From assembly GCA_015179125.1 (NCBI GenBank), contig WHVA01000115.1, positions 1-64,000 of the forward strand: 64,000 bases of DNA, read 5' to 3'. Both the position numbers and the translations under genes were made by a program. How positions within the stretch are numbered: position 1 is the first letter of the stretch; every line of letters starts with the position of its first letter. A model generated the notes under the pieces. That model searched no databases. It was not told the DNA's origin and saw only the letters and a program-made list of their open reading frames with translations. This DNA is from Gautieria morchelliformis (lineage: Eukaryota; Basidiomycota; Agaricomycetes; Gomphales; Gomphaceae). Shown here piece by piece: positions 1 to 11,234 of this stretch.

Positions 1-114
1 ACTACACTCACAGTATATTGTTAGGTAACTGTGGTCGTCGAAAGTAAACGGAGTCTGGGGATGCGACGACGATCATGTACATTTCTCGCCGCACTAGCAT
101 CGTGTTAGTTTGAT

Positions 115-1041
115 TTAGTCCTGTTTTGCAACGTCTTGGGGATCAGGTGAATAAAAATCATCGGTTTTGGTTTTTGAAGTCACGTCGGGGTCATCGTCAT
201 GAGATAAGGGTTTATTGGCTCTGCCATGACAAAACAGATCAATCTGTCCTTGAAGTGATGGGAGATATCTCACCTGACAGAGTAGTATCCATGTGGCACC
301 TGGCCTTGCCAGGGGGATGTTGTCTGGTTGTCTGCCTCCGTCCTTGCTTGACCTGGTGGAGGGTTTTCCCTTGCCCTTCGCATTCTGTTCCCTGTTTTGA
401 TCGATTTGCACCTGAACCTTGCGGTTAGCAGCCTGTCTAGCGCGATCGGCCGCAATGGAAGTGTTAAATCCCTCTTCATCGGCCTTCATGTGCTATATGC
501 ATACCTGATAAGTACCATTAACTTCCACGCTTGATGACAGGATACTAACCTCATGCCGCTCCTTTATCATTTTGAAGCCGTATCTTTTCCATTCGCTCAG
601 CTAGCTCCTCCGGTGTCATTTTAGCCTAGCAAGATTGGCATGTCAATAAGCGAGAAGTTGATATTGTAGATGCCGGGTACCTACTCTGACAGGAGGTTTT
701 ACTGGTACATGTGGTGTCCCTTTGTCCTTCTTCGATTTATCATCCTTTTGCGTTGCACCAGCTTCCTCCTCTAATCTGACCTCTTTATCCTTCTTGGGTG
801 CCACATCATTTTGCGTTGGACTAGCTTCCTCCAGCGTGCCCCAGCTGTCCACTGCGCCCTTGTTCCATATATCATCCTGCTCGGGGGTACTAGATTCCGC
901 AAGTATACCCCAGCTGTCCTCTGTGTCCCTTGTCCACACATCATCCTGCTGAGTTGTGCCAGCTTCCTCCAGCACCCCACAACGAAGATTTGCCACCTTG
1001 CAGCCGATCCACGTCGATGGCCCAACAACATCTCGGGTCAA
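115..1041 (-). pseudogene. Spliced host gene of unknown function, frameshifted
   Basis: Three minus-strand blocks fit one spliced gene: about 1041-685, 625-550 and 492-115. Both introns have GT..AG ends (684-626, 59 nt; 549-493, 57 nt). The first exon holds degenerate ~25-residue repeats rich in D, E and W (such as DSWGILAESSTPEQDDIW) and then a basic stretch ending PPVR. The middle exon reads MTPEELAERMEKIRLQ and then shifts frame before IKERHE. The last exon continues ADEEGFNTSIAADRARQAANRKVQ and NREQNAKGKGK, a charged helical pattern. From memory this TPEEL..KIRLQN..IK.R....DEE.F order recurs in conserved basidiomycete proteins of unknown function, but no function is assigned. The one-base shift in the middle exon suggests a pseudogene or a sequence error. 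The 5' end and the stop are uncertain. Confidence 0.45.
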
Positions 1042-1749
1042 GAGAGAAGGGAAGAGAGATTTTTTGATCCGGCTGGTAGCCCAGTGATATGGATATGGAC
1101 ATGCAGCAGAAACAGTATATTCGCGCGGTGAGATGGGGGCATATGATAATGATTTTTGTTCGGCTGCTGGATACTCATTTGTTTATATATGGCGAATATG
1201 GACGCGTTCTGGTGGTTCATGGGTGCGTGTGGTTCAGTAGTTCAATGGGTGCTGGGGTCACGTGACTGTAGGATTTATGGTTTGTGGGTCCATGGATGCA
1301 TCCATAGACGTGTCCATAGACCAAGTGCGAGCGGCCGGGCCTTTCTGGACAAGCCTGAGCCGAGCCCGGAAGCTGCGGCCTATGGGCGCCTGAGCCCAAG
1401 GATCTTCGGTGGTCAAAAAAGGTTACTTCTACTCTTACATGGGCATGTAGTTATATTATTTTATCTCAATAGTGTAGTTAATCTTTCTCTCTTGCTCAAA
1501 TACTACTATGTCACGGGCACAGCATGTGGATACATCTGATAGCGACTTGACAAAACGCCGTAATCACCTGCGGGGCGATGTGGTCAAAGCCCTTCAAATA
1601 ATCAAATGTGCACTGCATAACGACATGCTAGTATGTGAGCCTAGCCCAGTTCGAAGTTGGACATAGAGCTGTTGATTGAAGAGGATGGTCTGGAGGCATC
1701 CTCCTGTCACGCACAGCACTGAGTTCTGAGTTCGAAGGAAGAACTGATA
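1042..1749. other. Spacer with no convincing gene
   Basis: This is mixed-composition sequence upstream of the minus-strand gene. It holds GGTCACGTGACT near 1256-1267 and short imperfect repeats of GGTCCATGGATGCATCC type. The short open frames on both strands carry no recognisable motif. Confidence 0.5.
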
Positions 1750-2080
1750 GGGCATAGAATATATTTTCATTTGTATTTAATGTATACAGAATATGTAGTT
1801 TCATTTCACCAAATAATTATTTAATACTGTTAGATGTTAACCTTAACTAACCTCATGGGTAGCACAGGCCTACTGGCTAGTATTGTATACAAAGAGGTGC
1901 TGCTAAATCCTGATTAAATATGTACTTTCATTTGTGTTTAATGTACCCAAAATATGGAGTTTCATTCCTCCAAATAATTCTTTAGTACTATTAACTACCC
2001 CTGTGTGATGTTAACATTAACTAGCCCATGTGAAGGATGGGTCTACTGGCTAGTATACTTACAAAGGGACTAGAATTACA
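1750..2080 (+). repeat. Two-unit tandem duplication, AT-rich
   Basis: Two related units of about 150-160 bp lie head to tail at roughly 1755-1900 and 1917-2075. Both share TTTCATTTGT.TTTAATGTA, a CCAAATAATT.TTTA stretch, GATGTTAAC.TTAACTA and CTACTGGCTAGTAT, with many substitutions between them. They lie directly 5' of a Copia-type 3' end and may belong to its untranslated tail. No coding signal is seen. Confidence 0.6.
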
Positions 2081-2318
2081 TCATCATTGGTACCTGATGA
2101 GGTTTTGGGAGAGGAACTTCTCACTGAGGGGGAGTGTTGGTACTCAGGCGGATGAGTCAGCTTTTTCTCAACTCCAGGATGGTCATGCACTGGCATGGCA
2201 TCGGCAGAGTGGCAGCTTGAAGCTATTAATAATTATGGACACTTTACTTAGTATAAAAGGTGTCAGATCTTAGGTAGATAGAATAACATCTTATATTTAA
2301 TACTCCTTCATTCTACCA
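2081..2318 (+). mobile_element. Ty1/Copia fossil: 3' end with LTR
   Basis: A purine tract GAGGGGGAG ends at 2134 and is followed by TGTTGGTACTC, the usual layout of a polypurine tract beside a 3' LTR. The LTR runs about 2135-2318 and holds a TATA-like TATAAAAGG near 2260. It resembles the LTR at 2753-2975. Nothing of its own coding region is kept, so this is a truncated, old copy. Confidence 0.5.
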
Positions 2319-2752
2319 GAAACAAATAAAACTGTTTAATCAGCTTTAGCCATCCCTTTATATGTCTACAAAGAAGTTGTTACACCATCATGAGTGTCAA
2401 AAGCAACCACAGGTCTTACATTCTCCCACCAATTAATTAAGCTAACAATCACAGAGCTGTCACCTTACAGTAATGACTCCCATATGTATCATACATATGT
2501 CTTTGGTTTGTTGATGTTGCTTTATATGCTGATTTTCACCTAGATATGTACTGCTTATGATAAGATCTGTTGAATGCTGCTTGTATTTCTTTAGTAAGTT
2601 TTTGATTGCCAAAATGTCGACTCCCCCCTGTCATATATTTGGATTCACAGCAAGGTAATGTACCTTACTGTTTGACATATATTAAGCTGCAACAAACTGT
2701 ACTCAGGATGGTACTCAGCTTCTCAGAAGCTGTTTGCTTTATTTGTCAGATC
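2319..2752. other. Spacer between two Copia LTRs
   Basis: This AT-rich stretch has no open frame of note and no clear repeat. It may be remnant retroelement sequence, but no motif supports that. Confidence 0.4.
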
Positions 2753-3240
2753 TGTTAGTAATTGGGAAGATGAGTCAGCTGATGATGAACTGGCATGCAC
2801 ATAGCTGGATGTTCAAGAGCATTCTTGACTCCGGGATGCTGGTGCACTGGCACGGCATTGGCACAGTGGCAGCTCAAAGATATTAGTGATAAAGAGACAT
2901 TACATTTAGTATAAAGCTCAATGGATCTGGGGTAGATCAAATAATCATATTATATTTACATTTCTTCATTCTACAGGTTATGGGCCCCAGCCATAACTAA
3001 AGTACTACAGGCTAAGCCTATTCTAACTGCATACAAGTGCACTCCATACTGTAACCAATTCAACCCCGATCAAGATGTCGACTAGCAACAACACATACAA
3101 GATTGATCCTCTGATGGGAGACAACTATGCAGCAGGGCACCAGTGGCTCAAGTGGATACTCAACGACTTAGATCTATGGGATGTGGCAATCAGCAGGGAA
3201 ACAGAACCAAGGCCAGCAAATGTCGATAACGTCACTGCAG
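2753..3240 (+). mobile_element. Ty1/Copia fossil: 5' LTR, leader and start of gag
   Basis: A related LTR runs about 2753-2975 (TGTTAG...CTACA). It is followed directly by GGTTATGGGCCCC, which resembles the primer-binding leader of fungal Copia elements. A reading frame from 3075 begins MSTSNNTYKIDPLMGDNY and continues with WLKWILNDLDLWDV, the N-terminal pattern of Copia gag (UBN2-like). The element is cut at 3241 by an unrelated LTR and nothing of pol follows. Broken and truncated. Confidence 0.55.
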
Positions 3241-4072
3241 TGTCATGACCTGTCTATTTCCCTTACCCAGCTGCCTCTACGTTCCCCCTTGTCACTCCCT
3301 AGCATCTTCACCAGTGTTTGCCCCACCCTTCGACCACTCTTCCTCTACGTTCACTCCGTTCGCTGTTCACCCCATTCTCCGAACCACTCTTCGCTGCTCG
3401 CACATTTCGCCAGCAGGCATGCCATCAAATACGATCGATACCATTTACCTGGTGTGATGGGTCATAACTAGCCCCATCACCTTCTCGATCCAACCCCCTT
3501 TTGGTGTTCATATGGTTGGGATGCATTTGCTGGACGTCCTACCCGTAGCTCGTGTGGGATCAACCCAGCAGACAAAGAGTCCATGCAGGGTGGTGTGTAT
3601 GTGGGTCCCAAGGCATATTTCCATACATAGGTGCCTTTGCCCCCTTTCCTCTCCGTCATTTCATGTTCACACCCTTCTTTCATTCTATTGTATGTTTAAT
3701 CCATCTATCTGTAATCATGACTGCGCACCCTATCCAACCCTGACTCATGATGGCCTCTTTCCTATTTGCTGATACCTTACGAGCATTCGATATAAGTAGT
3801 TTACATTCGCATATATATTCTCCAGTTCAATTATCATACATCCATCTTGTGCAAACTTGACCTCCCTGTGATCATCGTCTTGAGCCTTCTCCTGTAGATT
3901 TCTATCTTTGACCAGAAGAGGACTTAGGCATCACTGGTGAGTTCTCATACTTCCTCTTCGTTACCTTAGCCTTTGAACTATTTTCTGTGCTGTCGGTGAA
4001 GGGCTCCAAAGGAGTGCCTTCGCCGGCGAAGGGATTGTCGTCGCTTAGGCAACAACCCTTCCATGGCAGCTT
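3241..4072 (+). mobile_element. LTR family S, copy A (truncated solo-type LTR)
   Basis: The segment starts TGTCATGACCTG and matches, over its length, the complete LTRs at 26171-27201 (minus) and 45735-46971 (plus). Shared landmarks include GCCATCAAAT followed by a CGATCGA core, GACTGCGCACCC and CCTTCGCCGGCGAAGGGATT. Its distal part is missing: the match stops near 4072, where another repeat begins. It is Ty3/Gypsy-like by its TG..CA ends and the 5-bp duplications of its sister copies. No internal coding region is present. Confidence 0.7.
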
Positions 4073-4985
4073 GTTTTAGATTAAAATATTAATTAGTGCC
4101 TTTTAACGAATGAAATCTATTGCTTAGTGGTTGAAACCACTGTGTTCGCCTCTTTCTTGTGTGCTGACTAAGCCTATCGAGGTGCGTCGAGTACTGATGG
4201 AAGGGGGTCACGTGACCGTGCCAATAAGAAATTGGTGTCGATCCGAAGAATAGTCAAACCAAAAGCGTTCGCTTTTGGGAGAGTATAGAGTGATCAATGA
4301 TAATAGACTCCTGACGAAGATCCAGAGTAAACTATCAAGAACTGAGCTCTGTAGCTATCAAACAAGGCTACAGGAATTTCAGGAGGCAGAAATAATTGAT
4401 TCTGGATAATTTCGTTCATACATTTGTACTAGCTACTTATACTATACTGATAGTAACTACTAGTGTTCAAGATATTGGATGGATGGGTCGAAGAACTACT
4501 TTGTAACTAAGGGGTGATTAATTTGTAATTATAAAGTCATGGGGTGATGGGGATGGTGTTAGGATTGTCTGGGCTTTGGAATAGAGATCTGTACCTAGTA
4601 TACAAAGCCCCTGTCCACATGTTGTTAGGATAGTAATCAGCCAGTCGTGTCATGGGATTCAAATAGAAAATGGATTTGATTTTACCCTGCCCAGCATATA
4701 TGCTGGGCTTGGAGATGGGGCCGCTGTCTCTGTGCCTCTCTTGTGTGGCAGCTGATTGGATATATGTGTTGCAGGTGACTTTCTCAGATCACTCTACAAC
4801 ACCCTGTACCCCTGCGCAGTCTGCTATTCTCTGCGGCGTTTGGTGCCCGTACCCCTTGGTACCTATGGCCTGGCGCCTGTCGACGTCATGGTTGATGCCA
4901 TCACCCGATAGGCGCGCCGTCCCTGATTGACCACACGTGGTCGACGCTCGAACTCCTGTATATCACCCGATTTGTGAGTAACATA
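4073..4985. repeat. Dispersed repeat D, copy 1 (empty MITE site)
   Basis: About 0.9 kb aligns with 23285-24660. Shared blocks include ATTGCTTAGTGG, GTGTGCTGACTAAGC, GTCAC.TGACCGTG, ACTATCAAG.A, GTAGCTATCAAACAAG.CTAC and TACAAAGCCCCTGTC. Near 4694-4707 it reads CAGCATATATGCTG, the uninterrupted form of the site where copy 2 carries a palindromic MITE. Its family is not recognised and it could be an LTR. The outer ends are approximate. Confidence 0.6.
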
Positions 4986-7436
4986 GCATGACATAAATTT
5001 CATGTGATCGTCGTCTGCGCCGACATCTGTCATGAATATTCAAGAATCACTCCTCCGAGTCCTCCATATCGCTTCCTAACAATCTCATCCACCCATTTTC
5101 AGCCACGAAAGAAAGCATAATAGAAACTGAACCTATTCGACCAAAAACAGAGCCCGTTCTGAGTCATTCTCGCCCCTGTACACCATGTACAGAATCGCCA
5201 ATCAATTACCACCTCCCATTCCATTCTTCGCCTCCTGATCCACCTCCGACAAAGACAGCAACACTGCATATAAGCCTAATCAGTGTGGCCACCTTCGAGC
5301 TAATCATGAAACTCGGCAAAGAAGAAACCTTCATGTTAAACATGCACCCTACCATTCCCAAACCAACTTCGCTTCGCGCTGTAGGCAACGCACCCGCTCC
5401 GACTACACTTCTTCATGAAAACCCCCTACCAAAGGACGAGTTAGAGATGTTCAGAACTGTGGTACCAGAGGAGTACCATGACTTCTTCGATATCTTCTTG
5501 TGTGCTAAAGCCAAAGACTTGCCTCCACATCACCCATATGACCACACCATCGAGATTGAGAACGATGGCACACCACCTCACAGTCCTAGATACCCACTCT
5601 CGAATAGCGAATTAGAAGTGCTCCACGAATATCTTGAAGACATGCTTGGCAAGGGATTTATCTGCTCCTCCCAATCACCCGGTGGCACCCCTGTTGTGTT
5701 CACGAAGAAGAAGGATGGTACACTGCTAATGTGTGTGGACTACCGAGGGTTGAATCGTATCACGCGAAAGAACAAGTACCCTATCCCACTGATTCCGAGC
5801 CTTATTGACCAACTCAAAAGCGCGAACATCTATACCAAATTTGATCTTTGTGCTGGGTTCAACAATGTTCTGATCGCCTCTGGCCAGGAGTGGAGGACAG
5901 CCTTCCGAACTCGATATGGGTCCTTTGAATATCTTGTTATGCCGTTCGGGTTGACGAACACTCCAGAGACATTCCAGCACTTCATGAATGATATCTTCCA
6001 AGACATGGCTGACGTCTTTGTTGTAGTCTACCTCGACGACATCCTTATCTTCTCCAAGAACAGGAAGGATCACTTGGAACATGTCCGAATGGTCCTTGCC
6101 CATCTTCGGAAGCACAACCTCTTCATAAAACCCGAGAAGTGCCTCTTCCATTCGAACTGGGTCAAATTTCTCGGATTTATCATCTCTCCTGCTGAGGGTC
6201 TCCTCCATGGACGTTGAAAAAGACAGCTGCAATCACAAAGTGGCCTGTACCAACGAACATTCACGAAGTCCAATCTTTCCTGGGCTTTGCAAACTTCTAC
6301 AGAAGATTCATCATTTCGTTCTCAGACATTGTCCTGCCACTCACTCGCTTGACCAGAAAGGATACCCCGTTCTCCTGGGAAGCGAAGCAGCAGGAGGCTT
6401 TTGAAGCACTCAAACCCGTGTTCTCGAAAGCCCCAGTCCTTATCCACTTCGACCCTAGTAACCCCATCGTCATCAAAACGGACGCCTCCGACTACACCAT
6501 CGCCGCCATCATCTCCCAGATCACCCCCTCTGATGGCGATATCCACCCGATCGCCTTCTATTCATGAGGAATGGCACCAGCCGAGATGAACTATGAGATC
6601 TACGACAAGGAGCTGCTCACCATCTTTTGTGCCTTCAAACAATGGTGAAACTACCTCGAAGGGGCATCCCATGTCATCCTCGTCCTCTCCGACCACAAAA
6701 ACCTTGAGTACTTCGTGACTACAAAACAGCTGACCTGACGACAGGTCCAATGGTCTGAACACCTGTCAGGTTTCAACTACATCATTTGCTACCGAGCTGG
6801 GCGACTTGGCACAAAGCCTGATGCATTGACCCGTCGAGGCGACGTGTACCCTAAAGGGGGGGATGGTGCTTATGCATTGGCGAATCCTCACAACTTCCAG
6901 TCGATGTTTAAGACCGGGCAACTCATTCGCGCCATCATCCTTGACTCTGCATCACTGTTGACATCCATCCAACAGGGCCAGTTGACCGATCCCTTGTCCT
7001 CAGCCCACATCACCCGTCTACAGTCTCAGTCGATGGCGGTCACCCTTCCGAATGCAAAGCCGGACCACTGGTCACTTGGAGAAGATGATAAAACGCTGTT
7101 ATACAAACAGCGAATGTATGTCCCCGATCATAATGATATTGGCTTGGACATCCTTCGCTCGCTGCATGACCATCAATTAGCAGGCCATCCAGGGATCAGC
7201 AAAACGATAAAGAACATTCGGAGACAGTATCATTGGCCAAACATGTCCACCTTCGTCACCAATTACATCAGCTCCTGTTCTAAGTGTCGCCATGCTAAAT
7301 CCATTCATCACAAACCCTTCGGTCCCTTTCACTTCCTGCCCATCAGCCAACAACCTTGGGATTCGATCTCCATGGACTTCATTGAGGGACTCCCCATGTC
7401 GGATGGACACGATATGATCCTCGTCATTGTGGACCT
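4986..7436 (+). mobile_element. Ty3/Gypsy fossil: protease tail, RT, RNase H, integrase N-part
   Basis: A plus-strand pol block. Around 5285-6217 are reverse-transcriptase motifs: a linker ending PEEYHDFFDIF, GGTPVVFTKKKDGT, the LMCVDYRGLN block, FRTRYGSFEYLVMPFGLTN and the catalytic VYLDDILIFS. RNase H follows at about 6214-6760 (IKTDASDYTIAAIIS and the DHKNLEYF pattern). The integrase zinc-binding region lies near 7150-7330 (HPGISKTI, CSKCRHAK), and the catalytic core begins with WDSISMDFIEGLP near 7360. The copy ends inside the integrase core at about 7436, where an LTR-like segment begins. Gag, the rest of integrase and its own LTRs are missing. It carries several breaks and is an old, truncated copy. 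Confidence 0.85.
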
Positions 7437-7580
7437 CAAAGTCACCTGATTATCTACAGTCACCTGACAATCACCTGACCTCAAAGTCATTTGATTATCT
7501 ACGGTCACCTGACAATCACATGACACAGTCACATGACCTCAATCCAGTTTGATGTCACATGATAATCACATGAGCATGGG
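7437..7580. promoter_or_regulatory. Cluster of TCACCTGA / TCACATGA motifs
   Basis: Roughly ten copies of CACCTGA, CACATGA or close variants lie within 140 bp at the start of the LTR-like segment, in both clean and degenerate forms. CACCTG and CACATG are E-box hexamers (CANNTG), bound by bHLH factors in general. The cluster lies about 200 bp upstream of the TATAAATA box, so a regulatory role is plausible but untested. Confidence 0.45.
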
Positions 7581-8640
7581 AGTTTCTTATATACTCTTAG
7601 CTTTACTGTCACAGAGCTGTGACTTTAACCCAAGATAGCAATAGAACCTTCCACAGCTGTCTGATAGTTTCCAAACCTTTCCTGAAGCTTCTCTAAGCTT
7701 CGACAAGGTTCTTCACAGTAGTAGAAGCCTCTACAAGGTTCCTAGCAGTAGTTACATAAGCTAGATAGATGCAGTATAAATAGCCTCCAGTTTTAGCAGT
7801 GAAGCAATCAATCATCTTTCACCCAAACCACTCATACCTTGAGTAACTGAAGTGTGACTTCAACACAGCTTTGTACCGAAGTACTGGCTAACAGACTTGG
7901 CTACAGTCTAAGATTGCAGCAACTCTGATTGGCTCTGAGAAGTACAAGAGTGCTCTATTTTAATTGCAGCAGGCTCTGAATAATCGCGCTGTGAACAGCA
8001 ACATTATTAAGAGTAACTGATTAGTAATCCTGTACCATTAGATGCCACTCTGAGCAGTGATCTAATAGACTTGGTTATTAGTTATTCAATTCACGCAATA
8101 GATTATTAACTTAACTCTGAGTTAAGTGGGTTAATAGCCTTTTGAGTAATTGATGTTTCTTGTTCAATCAACGCACTGCAGATATTAACCTAACTCAGGG
8201 TAAGTGAGTTAATATCCTACATTTGTTGAGTTGGAAAACCAGAAAAGCCACAAGAATAGTGACATACTTGAACTGAGGAAGAGTTCAAGCGCAGAACTAT
8301 CTTTTCACATCTTGGGGATTATTGTTGTCTTTAATTCACTTGACCCGTGGTCCTAAGACTCTAGGTAGCTTTCCCCCTTAAAGTATCTGGACCCTTGGAC
8401 GCCTAATAACATTCTTTGACCTCACAAAGTATTGTACAATCTAAGAACTACACGTGTTCAGTTAAATCTCTATTGCTACACTTCCTGTACCAATACTGAA
8501 TCTGATTGTTCACTGGAGTATAATTTCTTAATTGGGTTCTCCATTAAAATAGTTTCAAAGCTTGCGTGTGCTTGTAAAGTCAAATCTCTGATCGAACTTT
8601 AGAATTGTGTTTAACACCACAGTTTTACGTTTAGTTCAAC
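7437..8640 (+). mobile_element. LTR-like segment cutting the Gypsy integrase
   Basis: About 1.2 kb of noncoding sequence replaces the integrase core and leads into a gag-like start at 8693. It has promoter layout: a TATAAATA box at 7774-7781 and many short repeats. A palindromic CTTAACTC/GAGTTAAG lies near 8110-8130, with a diverged second version near 8176-8210. Exact ends and a target duplication were not resolved. Calling it an LTR is inference from position and promoter signals. Confidence 0.5.
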
Positions 8641-8790
8641 GGGTTCCAAAACAGGGGACAACCGAACCCACCTGCTGCCCTGCATGAGGTACAATGGCCC
8701 AGCTTCCACCGCTCGACTATTTTTGCTAGTCTGAATGCAGCAGTGGCAGAGCCTGACCCAGGTGAGGAATAATACTGGGTGGACAACTGA
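8641..8790 (+). mobile_element. Gag start fragment, Gypsy fossil
   Basis: AATGGCCCAGCTTCC at 8692-8706 begins a short segment matching 10328-10400, the start of a gag-like frame (MAQLP.L.YF). It is a duplicated 5' piece of the same retroelement family and stops after about 70 bp of similarity. Confidence 0.45.
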
Positions 8791-8869
8791 ACCCACCTAC
8801 GTGCGGGGTATAAAGGCCGAATGGTAAGGAGGGAATGCCAGGAACCTGCCCAACCGGCGATTCCTCTCT

Positions 8870-8937
8870 CTGCTGTCTGCTCTGCTCTGTCTGCTGTCTG
8901 CTGTTTGCTGTCTGCTGTCTGCTGTCTGCTGCTTTAG
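8870..8937 (+). repeat. 7-bp microsatellite (TGTCTGC)n
   Basis: About eight imperfect copies of TGTCTGC with CTGCTCTG variants. No coding role is evident. Confidence 0.8.
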
Positions 8938-9059
8938 CTGGCTGGCTATTGGTAGGTAATATCTTTTTGTTAATGCATTGCCATGTATTTTATTATATTT
9001 CTGTTGGCAATTTTATTGGTTCCTTTTTGTTTTCATCATATAGTTGTCACATGTGCATT

Positions 9060-9750
9060 ATATTTTTGTGATTTCTTTCGAAAATAGATTTAAATAACAT
9101 CCAAAGACGGCTGGAAAAAAATGTTTTAATATCAATATTTTTCAGGTTTTTTTCGCAAATAGACATCAATAAGTTTCCTCTAAAATTAATGACAATAGAT
9201 TCTGCTTTTAAATGTGGTTTGTTTTATTGTTTTATTTACTGTAAAGCTGCTTACCAGCCACTCCTCTCTGGCTATACTGGTGGCTGGCTTACTATGGCTT
9301 TGGCTGGGCTCTGGGTTTCTCTGTCAGTCTCTGGGTTCTCTGGCTTTGGCTGGGCATTAATAACAGCTTCTGCTTCAATGTACTGTACTTTTTTGACCGC
9401 AAATAGATATCAATAAATTATCCTGACTTTGTGAAGATTGACAACAGCTCCAGGTTAAATGTACAGTGCATTTTTTTGACATTTTCGAAAAATAGATATC
9501 CTAACTTTGCTAAAATTAATAACAGCTTCAGCTTACATGTACTGGACATTTTCTTGGCATTTTTTCGCAAAATAGATAATCCTGACTTTGCTGAAAATTA
9601 ATGACAGCAGCTGCTTAAATATGGTTTCCTTGACTATTTTATTTATGTCTGTATATTTCACAAAATAGATAGTGATACATGTCCCTGAGTTTGCTAAGAG
9701 TTAATAAGTAGTAACAGCCTCTGCTTCCTTCACTTTGAGGCCCTTGGGGA
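9060..9750 (+). repeat. Degenerate tandem repeat of about 95-100 bp
   Basis: Units share CAAATAGAT, TATCCT..CTTTG, AAAATTAAT.ACAGC and a TTAAATGTACTG block at about 9080, 9400, 9490, 9570 and 9660, with another at 10040-10190. Related text (AAATTCCCCTGACTTTGCC, then TTAACAACA) occurs in the leader of the autonomous Helitron near 17500-17660, which links the two regions. Confidence 0.6.
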
Positions 9751-9751
9751 T

Positions 9752-10048
9752 ATGCTACGCATGCTATACTTGAGGGTCATGCTACACACACTATGCATGG
9801 GGACACGCATGTTATGCGTGGGGACACGCCTGCTATGCATGGGGACATGCATGCCACATGTGGGGACACACTATCCTTGGGGACAGACAGGCTATGCATG
9901 GGGACACACATGCTATGCGTGGAGACACACATGTCATGCATGGGGACAAGCATGCTATCCATGGGGACACACATGCTATGCTTGGGGACACCCATGTTAT
10001 GCGTGGAGACACGCATGTTATGCATGGGGACAAGCATGCTATGCATGG
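9752..10048 (+). repeat. 21-bp minisatellite, about 13 copies
   Basis: The unit is close to TATGCATGGGGACACGCATGC. Because 21 is a multiple of three and stops are rare in the unit, several frames stay open on both strands; the open frames there are repeat artefacts, not genes. The array is nested in the ~95-bp repeat. Confidence 0.9.
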
Positions 10049-10199
10049 ATGCTTCAGGTTAAATGTACTGTACATTTTTTGACATTTTTTCAAAAGGTAG
10101 ATATCAATAAATTATCCTGACTTTGCTAAAATTAATAAGAACAGCTGCTTAAATGTGGTTTCTTTTCCTATTTTATATATGTCACAAAATAGATACTGA

Positions 10200-10322
10200 T
10201 ACATGTCCCTGATATGTGTGAGGACACGCTACCTGTGGGGACACATTACCTGTGAGGACACGCTACGTTTGGGGACACACTACCTGTGAGGACATGTTAC
10301 GTGTGGGGACACGCTACCTTAC
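10200..10322 (+). repeat. 17-bp minisatellite (TACCTGTGAGGACACGC family)
   Basis: About seven units carry substitutions such as TACGTGTGGGGACACGC. The same unit forms the array at 16105-16320 inside a nonautonomous Helitron. Confidence 0.9.
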
Positions 10323-10327
10323 AGGCC

Positions 10328-10760
10328 CCAATGGCCCAGCTTCCGCTGCTCAACTATTTTGCTACTCTGAATGCAGCAGTGGGAGAGCTTGACCCAGGTG
10401 ACCCTAGCTCCTCAGAGTCCAACACCACAAGTGGCTCATCCCTGCTATCTGATGGCGAGCGTAGGCGAAAGCAAGTGAAACACAAGCACTATGGGAAACG
10501 TGAGAAATAGCATATGGAGCAAGCTACTAAAATAAAGATAGACTTACCTGCCTCATATGAAGGGATGGCAGATTTCAATGCCTTTGAACGATGGACTTAT
10601 GCTGTAAACACATGGTTGGATTACATGGGATTTATTATGGTTGTAGGAAATCCTCCAGATTACTATATTATCATTGAAAATATTTGTACATTCTTTCATA
10701 CAATGAATTATCATAGAAAATCCCACCAATATTGTGGATGATATGATCACATACCCATTA
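10328..10760 (+). mobile_element. Gag fragment, Ty3/Gypsy fossil
   Basis: A gag N-terminal region begins with MAQLPLLNYFATLN, followed by a serine-rich acidic stretch and a basic RRRKQVKHKHYGKREK segment. Just downstream is IDLPASYEGMADFNAFERWT and TWLDYMGF, the pattern of the gag helical core (Y.G..D...F..W). Nothing of pol follows. It is a broken scrap. Confidence 0.6.
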
Positions 10761-11234
10761 ATTATCTAGAAATGTGTGAAATTAACATTAGCAGACTGCA
10801 TCAATTCCTTTTGTCAGAATAAAAACTCAAGAGTAGATTTAAGCATTAGAATTTAGACTCAGAACAAACAAAGAGCTAGATTTTGGCATATGACCCCTAA
10901 ATATCCCACGACATCACATGATATCACATAGGAATTATATTCATACATCATGTATTATTTAGTAGAATCACATGTAATCTATCCAAAATGTGTGTAATCC
11001 CAGTAAATACAATAAACTCCTTTCCACCGCCTGTATATCATAGATGATCTTGAATGAACTGGCAGGGTCAGTCTCAGTGGGACAGCAATAATCTATGGTA
11101 TATCTGAGGTGTGGTGAGTTGATACCCACATCATGGACAGAAAGATATGCATAGATCACAGGGTGAGAAATGACACATTGTATTGGATATATATGGCAAA
11201 GAAGATAGCCTAAGGGACTCTTGCACTCCAACTA
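10761..11234. other. AT-rich spacer
   Basis: No convincing frame on either strand. ATATCACATGA-like words are scattered in it, but no repeat structure was confirmed. Confidence 0.4.

Noticed and set aside
1038-1539. Open frames on both strands around 1.0-1.5 kb.
   Set aside because: No motif, poor start context and no continuation; treated as noncoding.
8877-8940. CTGTCTGC repeats considered as a CRISPR-like array.
   Set aside because: There are no spacers; it is a 7-bp microsatellite in a fungal genome.
9752-10093. Five overlapping open frames with MHGDTHVMRGDT-type repeats.
   Set aside because: They are readings of a 21-bp minisatellite in different frames on both strands.
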